From Geomonas propionica (GTDB lineage: Bacteria > Desulfobacterota > Desulfuromonadia > Geobacterales > Geobacteraceae), in assembly GCF_016458235.1 (NCBI RefSeq), contig NZ_JAEMHK010000010.1:1-64000 (forward strand): 64,000 bases of DNA, written 5' to 3'. Each line of letters opens with the position of its first letter. Position 1 is the stretch's first letter. The position numbers were made by a program, and so were the translations under genes. Shown piece by piece: positions 56,416-64,000 of the stretch. The notes beneath the pieces were generated by a model. That model was not told the origin of the DNA. It saw only the letters and a list, made by a program, of their open reading frames with translations, and searched no databases.

Positions 56416-58191
56416 ATGAACGCGGAGCACCCGGCACAGGGGCAGGCACAGCTGAAATACCTCGAGCTTCTCCTGCGCAAGGGGATGCAGGAGGAGGCGC
56501 GCGCCCGGCTCGAGGAGCTGGTGCGGCAGGAGCCGCCGGTGGCGGCGGCCTGTTACCTGTTGGCGGTGCTCAAGGGGGAGGACGGCGAGGCGCGCGAGGC
56601 GGCCGATTTGCTGCTCAAAACCCTCGCCCTGGAGCCGGAGAACCCCAAGGCGCTCAACGCCCTGGGGGCCGCGCTGCGGCAGATGGGGCAGCTCGAGCGG
56701 GCCGCAGCGGCATTCGCCGAGGCGCTGCGCATCGAGCCCGGCTTCGGCGAAGCGCGCATCAACCTGGCCCTGCTCCTCAAGGAGGCGCTGCGCTTCACCG
56801 AGGCGGAAGAGCTGCTGCGCATAGGGGTGGCACTGGAGCCCGGCTCGGTGCGTCTCAATTACAACCTCGCCAACGTACTGCACGCGCAGGGGAGGAGCCT
56901 GGAAGCGGTGGCGGCCTACCGGGAGACGCTGCGCCTGGACCCGGACCACCTGGACGCCCGGCAGAACCTCCTCTTCGCCCTGCACTACTCGCCGCAGTTC
57001 GGCAGGCGCGAGATCTACGCCGAGCATCTGAAGGCCGCCCGCAGCCGTCCCTTCCGCCCGTCCCGCCAGGACCCGCCCGCCCGACCCCATCCCGGCGGGC
57101 GCATCAGGGTCGGCTACCTTTCCCCCGACTTCAAAAGCCACGCCGTGGCGAGCTTTATCGAGCCTGTGCTGCGCGAACACGACCGCGACCGCTTCGAGAT
57201 CTTCTGCTACGCCAACGTAGCCGCTCCCGATGCCACCACCGCCCGCCTCAAGGGGCTTTGCGATCACTGGCGCGACATCCACGGCATGGCCGACCACAAC
57301 GCCGCAGCCCTCATCGCCGGCGACGGCATCGACATCCTCTTCGACCTGGCCGGTCACACGTCCGGCAGCCGCCTCCCGGTCTTCTGCCACCGTCCCACCC
57401 CGATTCAGATCACCTGGATCGGCTATCCCGACAGCACGGGATTGAAGGAGATGGACTACCGCATCACCGACGCGCTGGCCGACCCGCCGGGAACCGACGA
57501 CCGGCTGCACAGCGAATGGCTGCTGCGCCTCCCCCGCACGTTTTGCTGCTACCTTCCTCCCGCCGAGGCGCCCGAGCTCGCCCCGCCTCCCTGTGGCGTC
57601 AACGGCTACATCACCTTTGGTTCCTTCAACAACCTCTCCAAGATCACCCCCGAGGTGATCGCGCTCTGGAGCCGCGTACTGCGCGCCGTCCCCGACTCGC
57701 GCCTGCTATTGAAGGCGAAGCCGCTGGTGGACCACGGCGTGCGCGGCCGCATCCTCGCCACGTTCATGGAGCACGGGGTGGCCGCCGAGCGCATCGCATT
57801 GGACCAGGGACAGCCTGGCACCCGTGAGCACCTGGAGCAGTACCAGCGCGTGGACATCGGCCTCGACACCTTCCCCTACAACGGCACCACTACGACCTGC
57901 GAGGCGCTCTGGATGGGAGTCCCGGTAATCTCGCTCTCCGGCGACCGCCACTGTTCACGCACCGGTGCGAGCCTGCTCACCAACTGCGGGCTGGCCGACC
58001 TGGTGACCACCAGTGAGGCGGGATACCTGGACATGGCGCGGCAAGTGGCCAAGGACCGGGAAACACTGCGGGATTTCCGGGCGGGCGCCCGGGACAGGAT
58101 GCGGCGCTCGCCGCTTTTGGATGCAACGGGAGTGACGCGGGAACTGGAGACGGTACTGGCGGAGCTTTGGGCGACCTCGCGCAAGCAATGA
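56416..58191 (+). CDS. TPR-GT41 O-GlcNAc transferase-like protein
   Basis: A 591-aa protein; ATG 56416 follows the previous stop by one base, with GGAG upstream. TPRs occupy residues 10-190, and the GT41 catalytic domain about 225-580 (RVGYLSPDFKSHAVASF, ITWIGYPDSTGLKEMDYR, FGSFNNLSKITPEVI, DTFPYNGTTTTCEALWMGV). The His-containing motifs expected for catalysis are present. It is the last gene of the ten-gene run and a paralogue of the gene before it. Protein O-glycosylation of flagellin is the likely role. Confidence 0.9.
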   Translation: MNAEHPAQGQAQLKYLELLLRKGMQEEARARLEELVRQEPPVAAACYLLAVLKGEDGEAREAADLLLKTLALEPENPKALNALGAALRQMGQLERAAAAFAEALRIEPGFGEARINLALLLKEALRFTEAEELLRIGVALEPGSVRLNYNLANVLHAQGRSLEAVAAYRETLRLDPDHLDARQNLLFALHYSPQFGRREIYAEHLKAARSRPFRPSRQDPPARPHPGGRIRVGYLSPDFKSHAVASFIEPVLREHDRDRFEIFCYANVAAPDATTARLKGLCDHWRDIHGMADHNAAALIAGDGIDILFDLAGHTSGSRLPVFCHRPTPIQITWIGYPDSTGLKEMDYRITDALADPPGTDDRLHSEWLLRLPRTFCCYLPPAEAPELAPPPCGVNGYITFGSFNNLSKITPEVIALWSRVLRAVPDSRLLLKAKPLVDHGVRGRILATFMEHGVAAERIALDQGQPGTREHLEQYQRVDIGLDTFPYNGTTTTCEALWMGVPVISLSGDRHCSRTGASLLTNCGLADLVTTSEAGYLDMARQVAKDRETLRDFRAGARDRMRRSPLLDATGVTRELETVLAELWATSRKQ

Positions 58192-58199
58192 AAAGCCAA

Positions 58200-58320
58200 C
58201 CGTAGAGAAATCTGAGAACTTCTGAGAAAACCTAACGTCTTTCGGGCTTACCCCAAAGTCCTTAGGTTGTGTTTTTGACTTTCTCAGATTTCCTCAGATT
58301 TACTCCGTGGCTAATGGTTT
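58200..58320. repeat. Degenerate copy of the nested inverted repeat
   Basis: Contains AGAGAAATCTGAGAACTTCTG and TTTCTCAGATTTCCTCAGA, then ACTCCGTGGCTAATGG, all shared with 8193-8362. It lies between the convergent GT41 and FlaF genes and may act as a bidirectional terminator. Confidence 0.75.
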
Positions 58321-58422
58321 TTGTTTCGAGGTTTTGATCTTGGTTGGGGATGCTGCGGGGGGAACGTCAGCGAGGGGGACCACCGTGCGGCGATCCCCCT
58401 CGAAGAGCGTCTATTGCGGCGA

Positions 58423-58812
58423 CTAGCCCGCGTTCTCGGGATTGGTCCTCAAACCCGCTGCGATGTTGAAGTTGATATCGACCACGATGGAGAGTTTCTC
58501 CGCGGTCGGGAAGGCCATCACCTCGAAGAACCTCTTGTCCACGAACAGACTCAGGTTCAAGAGGTCCTCCCGCAGCTGCTTGGGCATCGGGTGACCCGGT
58601 TCGGTTAGCTCCGCCTGGAAGAAGCTCCAGACCTTCTGGTTGTACTTAATCGCCTCCAGCATCTTGGCTTCGCGGTCCGGGGCATCCCAGTTTTCCTGGA
58701 CGGCCTTGAGCATCAGCCCCGCCTTGGTCAGCACGGAGGCTTCGAGCTCGCGTCCCGACATGCTCTCCTTCTGGATACCGACGTACTCCTTGATCGCGTT
58801 GTTAGTTTGCAT
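58423..58812 (-). CDS. flaF: Flagellar biosynthesis regulator FlaF
   Basis: A 129-aa protein matching FlaF (ATG 58812; MQTNNAIKEYVGIQKESM, KYNQKVWSFFQAELTEPGHP, LREDLLNLSLFVDKRFFEVM). In Caulobacter FlaF is needed for flagellin translation and works against FlbT. It overlaps the flbT stop by 11 bp, so the pair is coupled. FlaF is mainly known from Alphaproteobacteria. Confidence 0.9.
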   Translation of the reverse strand: MQTNNAIKEYVGIQKESMSGRELEASVLTKAGLMLKAVQENWDAPDREAKMLEAIKYNQKVWSFFQAELTEPGHPMPKQLREDLLNLSLFVDKRFFEVMAFPTAEKLSIVVDINFNIAAGLRTNPENAG

Positions 58813-59191
58813 TTTTCAGTAGCTCCTCTTCGTACTCGATGAGATTCTTCGCAAGTTTGAGTGCCTGGTAGTAGTTACCAGCCTCGATCCGTTCGTTCAA
58901 CTGCTCGATGTGGGTCCTGGTGCTCGGGGCCGCCTTCAGTATCTCGGTCGCCAGTTCCGAGTACGCCTTGACGTAGTTCGGGACATTGGCCTCGTCGATA
59001 TACATGAGCTGGATGGTGAAGTAGACCCTCTTGCAGGGCGTGGTGGTGTCCTTCTCGCCCAGGATGTCCTTTTCGCGCAGTATGGGAACCGTATTCTCGA
59101 TGAAGAGAACGGTGCCCTTGCCGCCGTTTCTGACCACTGCGCCGCCTACGATAAGCCGCTCGTTGCTCTTCAAGGTAATTTTTAGGGACAT
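58802..59191 (-). CDS. flbT: Flagellar biosynthesis repressor FlbT
   Basis: A 129-aa protein with the FlbT pattern (MSLKITLKSNERLIVGGAVVRNGGKGTVLFIENTVPILREKDI in two parts, then CKRVYFTIQLMYIDE). FlbT in Caulobacter binds the flagellin mRNA leader and represses or destabilises it. The flagellin leader upstream here is long, fitting that mode. The gene begins 5 bp after the unknown 247-aa gene and overlaps flaF. Confidence 0.9.
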   Translation of the reverse strand: MSLKITLKSNERLIVGGAVVRNGGKGTVLFIENTVPILREKDILGEKDTTTPCKRVYFTIQLMYIDEANVPNYVKAYSELATEILKAAPSTRTHIEQLNERIEAGNYYQALKLAKNLIEYEEELLKNAN

Positions 59192-59196
59192 GTCGG

Positions 59197-59940
59197 TTAA
59201 CTCAACCCTTTCAGGAATTGAGGGTGCTGTTGCGTCACCCCCTGAGTAACCGATTCTGCAAATTGCTGGCCAATCTCGACACTTTTTTGCGCCGCGCGCG
59301 AATCGCTGGCGATCGGATCCAAAGCCAGTGTTTCCGAGCCCTTGGGAGCCGAAAAGATGCTGGCGAAACGCCCATCGGCCACAAAGGAGCTGGTACCAGC
59401 AGCAATCTCGCCGCGCAGCGCCGTCAGCGACTGCGCCGCCGCGTCAAGTTTGTCTACGTGGTCAGCAATTTGACTGTCGTCCGCGTTCATAGTGAGCGGT
59501 TCGGGAAGCGCCACCTGCTTGGGGACGTCGACAACGGGTGGAGGAGGAGGGAGAGTGAGCTGGTCGATCTCCTTGCGGAGCGCCGTGTAGCTCCTCAGTA
59601 GTTTGACCCTTTCCTTGTCTTGCGGAGCGAAGGGAGGAAAATTTTTAACTATCGTTTCCAGAGGTCGCTTCAGCCGGTCAATGTTTTGACCCAATTCCTT
59701 GGCTGCCTGGTCGGTCTCCCTGATGGCGGCTGCGGTGCTGTTTTGCCGCTCGTTTTGCAGGCGGATGCCTGCCAGCTTGTGATCTGCCGGTCCGGAAAAG
59801 AGCACCTGGTCTGCGGTTACGGGGGCTTCGGGTTTCTGTTTTTCCGGTTGGGAATTCTGGACAGGGCTGGAGAGGGAGGTGAGTTGAGGCGAGGAAGTGG
59901 GGACTGGAACGCTCTCGGGTTGCAGTCGATCTATTAGCAT
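59197..59940 (-). CDS. Unknown flagellin-linked protein, 247 aa
   Basis: I do not recognise this family. ATG 59940 begins MLIDRLQPESVPVPTSSPQL. Residues 1-45 are Pro/Ser-rich and probably disordered, a helical segment follows (RQNSTAAAIRETDQAAKELG to about 135), then a Pro-rich stretch (TLPPPPPVVDVP) and a second helical part ending TQQHPQFLKGLS. No signal peptide or membrane helix. Residues near 206-240 (AAQKSVEIGQQFAESVTQ) are coiled-coil-like. Its place between flagellin and flbT suggests a secretion chaperone, filament-associated or regulatory protein; a FlaG-like role is possible but unproven. Confidence 0.7.
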   Translation of the reverse strand: MLIDRLQPESVPVPTSSPQLTSLSSPVQNSQPEKQKPEAPVTADQVLFSGPADHKLAGIRLQNERQNSTAAAIRETDQAAKELGQNIDRLKRPLETIVKNFPPFAPQDKERVKLLRSYTALRKEIDQLTLPPPPPVVDVPKQVALPEPLTMNADDSQIADHVDKLDAAAQSLTALRGEIAAGTSSFVADGRFASIFSAPKGSETLALDPIASDSRAAQKSVEIGQQFAESVTQGVTQQHPQFLKGLS

Positions 59941-59963
59941 GCGCTACCCCCATTGAAGAGGGA

Positions 59964-59991
59964 TTGCGGAGCGGGTTACCCCGCTCCGCAA
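59964..59991 (-). terminator. 12-bp hairpin after the flagellin gene
   Basis: TTGCGGAGCGGG and CCCGCTCCGCAA pair around a 4-nt loop 8 bases after the flagellin stop. The following T-rich part is weak, so it may be a partial terminator or an mRNA stabiliser that raises flagellin over the downstream genes. Confidence 0.7.
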
Positions 59992-59999
59992 AGCTAGGG

Positions 60000-60818
60000 T
60001 TAGAACAGTCTGAGGACTGCCTGGGCTGCCTGGGAAGACATCGAGAGCGAGGTGGTACCCAAGCTCTGACGAGTCTGCAGCATCAGCATGTTGGCCCCTT
60101 CCTGGTTCATGTCGGCCAGGGTCAGGTTGTCAGCACCGGTCTGCAAGGTGTTGATCATGGAGTCGGTGAAGTTCTGACGGGTGGTGATGATGTTCAGGTT
60201 CGCCGCCAGGGTCTGGGTGTTGGACCTCAGGGTAGAGATCGCGGTATCCATCTTCGACGTATCGGTAGTGATGTCGGAGTTGGTGGCCCAGGCGCCGCTT
60301 GCGCCGGAGAGGCTGAGGCCGCCGGAGTTGGCCAGGAAGCCCACGACGTTCAGGCTGGAGCTCGCATCCTCGTTGAAGTTGACGGTCAGGGTGTTGGTGG
60401 AGCTCAGCAGGTTCAGGCCGCGATAGCCGGAGTCGGAGGAGATGTTGTCGACCTGGCTACGGATGGTGTCGTACTGGGTCGCCAGCTTGGACCTGGTGGA
60501 GGTGTCGCTGGTGGAGAGAGCCGACTGTGCGATACCTTTGGCCGCGTTGATCAGGCCGGTAACTGCGGTGATACCTGCGTTGGCTGCCGAAACGGTCTGA
60601 ACCGCCTCGGACATGCCGTCCTTGCGGTCAGCGAGGTCGCTGGCGCGCTGGTTGGCGTTCTGGGCTGCAAAGTAGTTGGTCGGGTTGTCGAGGGCGCTGT
60701 TCACCTGCTTGCCGGAAGAGAGCCTTTCCTGGGTCCTGTTCAGGAGCTTGCTGGTGCCTTGGAGGTTGAGAAGGTTGGTCCTCATGCCTGCGGTGAGAGA
60801 GATGTCGCTAGTTGCCAT
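60000..60818 (-). CDS. fliC: Flagellin
   Basis: A 272-aa flagellin, short because the outer D2/D3 domains are missing. The N-terminal D0/D1 helices (LLNRTQERLSSGKQVNSALD, NPTNYFAAQNANQRASDLAD) and the C-terminal D1/D0 (LNIITTRQNFTDSMINTLQT, LGTTSLSMSSQAAQAVLRLF) are intact. ATG 60818 has AAGGAG about 8 nt upstream; the in-frame extension to 60851 is rejected. The sequence looks like flagellins of Magnetospirillum and other Alphaproteobacteria. The central Ser/Thr-rich part (TDTSTRSKL, ASSSLNVVG, TNSDITTDTS) offers O-glycosylation sites. The promoter is sigma28-type. Confidence 0.93.
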   Translation of the reverse strand: MATSDISLTAGMRTNLLNLQGTSKLLNRTQERLSSGKQVNSALDNPTNYFAAQNANQRASDLADRKDGMSEAVQTVSAANAGITAVTGLINAAKGIAQSALSTSDTSTRSKLATQYDTIRSQVDNISSDSGYRGLNLLSSTNTLTVNFNEDASSSLNVVGFLANSGGLSLSGASGAWATNSDITTDTSKMDTAISTLRSNTQTLAANLNIITTRQNFTDSMINTLQTGADNLTLADMNQEGANMLMLQTRQSLGTTSLSMSSQAAQAVLRLF

Positions 60819-60844
60819 GGTACTTCTCCTTTTCTGGGTGTTTG

Positions 60845-60860
60845 CCGGCATTCTTGCCGG
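60845..60860. other. Small hairpin in the flagellin mRNA leader
   Basis: CCGGCA and TGCCGG flank a 4-nt loop, 20 nt upstream of the flagellin Shine-Dalgarno. A possible target for FlbT or another post-transcriptional regulator. Confidence 0.4.
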
Positions 60861-60974
60861 GTTGAAAACTGTGTCGATTCACGGGTTTCTTTACGGTCGG
60901 GCATCCTGCCCTGCGGCGAGTAACTGATGAATTTCACCCCCTCATCGCCGGCGCGTCCTGCGCTTTTGTAAAGA

Positions 60975-61002
60975 ATATCGACACGGCGGGCCCAAAACTT
61001 TA
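60975..61002 (-). promoter_or_regulatory. Sigma28 (FliA) promoter of flagellin
   Basis: On the minus strand TAAAGTTT and GTCGATAT are separated by 12 nt, one to two mismatches from the FliA consensus and with the same spacing as 36248-36275. The start site falls near 60968, giving a leader of about 150 nt. Confidence 0.8.
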
Positions 61003-61038
61003 ACGGAAAAGCACCACCTTACGATTATTTTTGTCAAA

Positions 61039-64000
61039 TTATTGGCAGTTCAACCTCTCTTGCAGGGCGCGGCGGATACGGGCCATCACGCCGGGCCAGT
61101 CGCCGGGGCACCCCTGCCGGAAGATGCGCATGGCGGGGTACCAGGGGGAATCCTCGCGGTCGGCGAACCAGCGCCAATCGCAGGAGTAGGGCAACAAAAG
61201 CCAGACCGGCACCCCCATACCGCCCGCCAAGTGGCCGGCCGCGGTGTCCACGGTGATGAGCAGATCGAGCCCGGCCAGAATGGCGGCGCTGTCGCCGAAG
61301 TCCTTGATCTGCGGCGCGAGATCGACTGCCGGGAGGACGTCTGGGTCCGGTTCCTCGCCGAGCTGCAGGGAATAAAAGAGCACACCCGGTATATCGGCAA
61401 GAGGGGCGAACTCCTTGAAGGGGCAGGCGCGGTTTCTGGGGAGCGGCCCGCCGCGCCAGACCAGGCCGACCTTGAGCGTCGCCCCCTCCTCCAGCATCAG
61501 GCTCCAGAGCGCCGCGCGGCGCTCCTCGGGGAAGAGGTAGGGGCGCCAGGGGGGCATGTTGTCCAGCGTGGTGCCGAAGAGGTGCGGCAGGGACAACAGC
61601 TGGACCTGATAGTCACAGGGGGGAAGCTCGTCTGCCGGGCCGCAGACGGTCGTGACGCAGGGAACGCGCTCCAGGAGCGGCTTAAGCGCCGGGATCTGGC
61701 AGCGCACCACCACCCTCCCCCCGCGCTGCGCCACCAGGGGTGCATAGCGGATGAACTGCAGCGTGTCGCCCAGCCCCTGCTCGCACTGCAGCAGGATGGT
61801 GCGTCCGCCAAGCTCCTCGCCGCGCCAGACCGGGACACCGAGCTCCGGCTCGCACCCCGCCAGGCGCCATTCGTACTCGCGCCACCCCTCTTGAAAATCC
61901 CCCACCGACAAAAGGCTTAAGGCGAGGTTCCAGTGCGCCTCCGGGTGATCGGGCGCCAGGCGCAACAGTTCCCGGTAGGTCGCGATGGCCTGTTGCGGCT
62001 GCATCAGGTCCTGGTAGGCGGTGCCGAGGTTGATGCGCGCCTCGAGGTAGCCGGGGTCGAGCGTGATGGCGCGCAGGTACAACTCCACCGCCTGTGCCGG
62101 CTGTTCCAGCACCTGCAGGCACGAGCCGAGATTTACGTAGGCGGGAAGGTACGTGGGATCGAGCTCCACGGCGCGCCGAAACAGCGGCTCGGCATCGTCG
62201 TGCTGGGCGCGGCCGACCAGCAGCGTGCCCAGGTTGTTGCAGGCGTCGGCAAGGGACGGCTTCAGTTCCATGGCGCGCCGGTAGCTCGCCTCGGCCTCCG
62301 CGACATCCCCCAGGTCCTGCAACGCGAGCCCCAGGTTGTTATAAACCTCGGCGCAGTCAGGGAGCCGGGTCAAGAGGGCGCGGTAGAGCCTGACGGCGCC
62401 GTCCAGGTCCCCCTCCCCCCTCAGCCGGTTCGCCTCCCGGAACAGGAGGTTCGGGTCCTGGAGCGACGCCTCGGGGAGCGGCACGATCTGGCGTGCCACG
62501 GCCTCGACGACCGGCTGCCACTGTCCCGGAGCCGGTTGGCGGTGCAGGGTGACGCTCGGGTACCAGGGGGAATCGGGGCGATCGTAAAGCCAGCGCCAGT
62601 CACAGGAGAAAGGAAGCAGCAGGTGCACCGGTTTTCCCATCGCCGCGGCGAGGTGCCCCACGGCGGTGTCGACCGAGACCACCAGGTCCAGCTGTTCGAT
62701 GAACGCGGCGGTGTCGGCGAAGTCCTTGAGGCCGGCGGTGAGATCGACGAGAGTCCCTGCCCCGGACAAAAGGGCCAGATCCTCGGCGGCGGCGCCGAGC
62801 TGCAGGTTGTACAGGGTCACCCCGGGCAATGATACCAGGGGAGCCAGGGCCTGCGCCGCGAGCGAGCGGTAGCGGTCCCTCTTGTAGCCGGCGCTGCCAG
62901 CCCAGACCACCCCGACCTTGAGCCCCGTCGCCGGCGCCAACTTCTGGCCCCAGTGATCGCCCAGCGCGGCATCGGCCTTGAGCGGCGGGCTTTGCGGCGG
63001 GATTGAGTCGATAGTGGTACCCAGTAGGTGCGGCAGGCTCATGAGATAGGTGTAGGTATCGAACGAGGGCTGAGCGTCCCCGGCGGCAAAGAGGACGATG
63101 GCGTCCCCCTGCGCGGCGAAAAGCGGCAGCAGCTCACGGCGGCACTCGAGCACCACCTTTTCCCCGCGCCGCGCCAACAACTGCGCGTAGCGGTAAAACT
63201 GGATGGCGTCGCCGAAGCCCTGCTCGGCTCGTACGAGGAGGGTGCGGCCGGCCAAGGGGGATCCGTCCCACATCTGCCGTCCCAGGAAGGACGGGTCGAA
63301 GCCGCCGGCGGGATCCTTCAGGCGCCACTGGTACTCGCGCCAACCCTCCCGGTACTCGCCAAGGGCGAGCAGGGCGAGGGCCAGGTTCCAGTGGGCGTCG
63401 ACGCTCTCCGGATCGAGCGCCAGGGCCTCGTGCAGGGCCGCCAGCGCGTCGTTGAACTCGTTTAGCGCGAGCAGCGAGCCCCCGAGATTGACCCACCCCT
63501 TCAGGTGATCCGGCTGCAATTCCACCACCTTCCGGTAGCACTGCGCCGCCCCCTGCCACTCACCCTGGGCGCGCAGCGCGTGCCCCAGATGGTAGTAGGC
63601 GCTGGCGTAGCCGGGGTCGAGCGCGATGGCGTCGCAGAATCGCGCAACGGCGACATCCACCTCCCCCTGCTTCAGGAGTGCGTTGCCGAGGTTGCCCATC
63701 GCCTCGGGATAGTCGGCCTTGAGTCCAAGAGCCTTGCGATAAAGCTCTTCCGCCTCGTCGAGGCGCCCCAGGTCCTCGAGGACCACGCCCAGGTTGTTGT
63801 GCAGTTCGGCCTGCGCAGGGTCGAGGGCCGCGGCCCGGGAGAAGGCCTCCAAGGCCTGTTGCGGTTGCCCCAAAAGACGCGCCAGGGCGCCGGAAAGGGT
63901 GAGCAGGTCCACGTCGTCCGGCGTCTCCCGCAGGAGTTCCCGGCACAGTTCGTCCGCCCGCTCGATCCGGTTTTCCGCCAGGGCCCGTTTCAGTTCATCG
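61039..64000 (-). CDS. TPR protein with two GT9-like domains (partial at 5' end)
   Basis: The frame is open to the window edge: upstream of codon 63912 it reads DELKRALAENRIERADELCR in phase, clearly TPR, so the true start is outside. The seen part (about 987 aa) has a TPR block, a GT9/heptosyltransferase-like domain, a second TPR block and a second such domain. Each ends with a near-identical pattern: EGWREYQWRL, RAEQGFGDAIQFYRYAQLL, VDTAVGHLAAAMGKPVHLLL, SCDWRWLYDRPDSPWYPS, versus EGWREYEWRL, QCEQGLGDTLQFIRYAPL, VDTAAGHLAGGMGVPVWLLL, SCDWRWFADREDSPWYPA. It arose by internal duplication. It precedes flagellin on the same strand. Confidence 0.87.
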   Translation of the reverse strand, partial: DELKRALAENRIERADELCRELLRETPDDVDLLTLSGALARLLGQPQQALEAFSRAAALDPAQAELHNNLGVVLEDLGRLDEAEELYRKALGLKADYPEAMGNLGNALLKQGEVDVAVARFCDAIALDPGYASAYYHLGHALRAQGEWQGAAQCYRKVVELQPDHLKGWVNLGGSLLALNEFNDALAALHEALALDPESVDAHWNLALALLALGEYREGWREYQWRLKDPAGGFDPSFLGRQMWDGSPLAGRTLLVRAEQGFGDAIQFYRYAQLLARRGEKVVLECRRELLPLFAAQGDAIVLFAAGDAQPSFDTYTYLMSLPHLLGTTIDSIPPQSPPLKADAALGDHWGQKLAPATGLKVGVVWAGSAGYKRDRYRSLAAQALAPLVSLPGVTLYNLQLGAAAEDLALLSGAGTLVDLTAGLKDFADTAAFIEQLDLVVSVDTAVGHLAAAMGKPVHLLLPFSCDWRWLYDRPDSPWYPSVTLHRQPAPGQWQPVVEAVARQIVPLPEASLQDPNLLFREANRLRGEGDLDGAVRLYRALLTRLPDCAEVYNNLGLALQDLGDVAEAEASYRRAMELKPSLADACNNLGTLLVGRAQHDDAEPLFRRAVELDPTYLPAYVNLGSCLQVLEQPAQAVELYLRAITLDPGYLEARINLGTAYQDLMQPQQAIATYRELLRLAPDHPEAHWNLALSLLSVGDFQEGWREYEWRLAGCEPELGVPVWRGEELGGRTILLQCEQGLGDTLQFIRYAPLVAQRGGRVVVRCQIPALKPLLERVPCVTTVCGPADELPPCDYQVQLLSLPHLFGTTLDNMPPWRPYLFPEERRAALWSLMLEEGATLKVGLVWRGGPLPRNRACPFKEFAPLADIPGVLFYSLQLGEEPDPDVLPAVDLAPQIKDFGDSAAILAGLDLLITVDTAAGHLAGGMGVPVWLLLPYSCDWRWFADREDSPWYPAMRIFRQGCPGDWPGVMARIRRALQERLNCQ

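Overview
The window reads as a chromosomal segment of a Geobacter-type deltaproteobacterium (Geobacteraceae; Geobacter, Citrifermentans or Geomonas). Supporting signs are high-GC coding with strong codon bias, the rpsU-yqeY-cvpA-dnaG-rpoD block, a rho-rpmE-thyX-DUF1385-prfA-prmC-murA-his block, and interspersed palindromes of a kind I associate with this family. Genus and species are inferred.

Region 1, about 1-3254: a compact element of visibly lower GC on the minus strand. It has a Rep_trans-like rolling-circle initiator, five or six very small overlapping ORFs with good Shine-Dalgarno sites, two strong hairpins, and a 42-bp tandem array running off the left edge. Its right edge cuts comM after the residues GSHNLL, just before the Walker A motif should start, leaving a 5' comM fragment. 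It is best read as an integrated filamentous-phage-like or plasmid-like element.

Region 2, about 3.2-32.8 kb: housekeeping. This includes trxB, an outer-membrane protein, a CDF metal exporter, ilvA, recQ, a DUF2064 transferase, folE2-queC (7-deazaguanine pathway) and the macromolecular-synthesis cluster rpsU-yqeY-cvpA-dnaG-rpoD. A long leftward run follows: rho, rpmE, thyX, DUF1385, prfA, prmC, murA, hisG, hisD, hisB, hisH, hisA, hisF, hisE. A GGQ-domain protein, a Tat-type metallophosphoesterase and a cytidylate-kinase-like protein end the region. Several repeat families sit between genes.

Region 3, about 33-64 kb: a DMT transporter, then a large polysaccharide or flagellin glycosylation locus. 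It has two TPR genes, one with a sigma54-type and one with a sigma28-type promoter. A tightly packed, overlapping 10-gene rightward run follows: nucleotide-sugar dehydrogenase, epimerase, methyltransferase-DUF268 fusion, GT10, B12-binding radical SAM, two giant multi-domain glycosyltransferases with a small GT2 between them, a GT41-GT23 fusion and a second GT41. A sigma54-type promoter lies at its head. It converges on a leftward flagellin locus: a partial TPR protein with two GT9-like halves, flagellin with a sigma28 promoter, an unknown 247-aa protein, FlbT and FlaF. The flagellin, FlbT and FlaF are of the type best known from Alphaproteobacteria. I infer that the glycosyltransferases modify flagellin or another surface polymer under the flagellar sigma-factor hierarchy. 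A decayed, rearranged GT2 relic lies at the head of the run.
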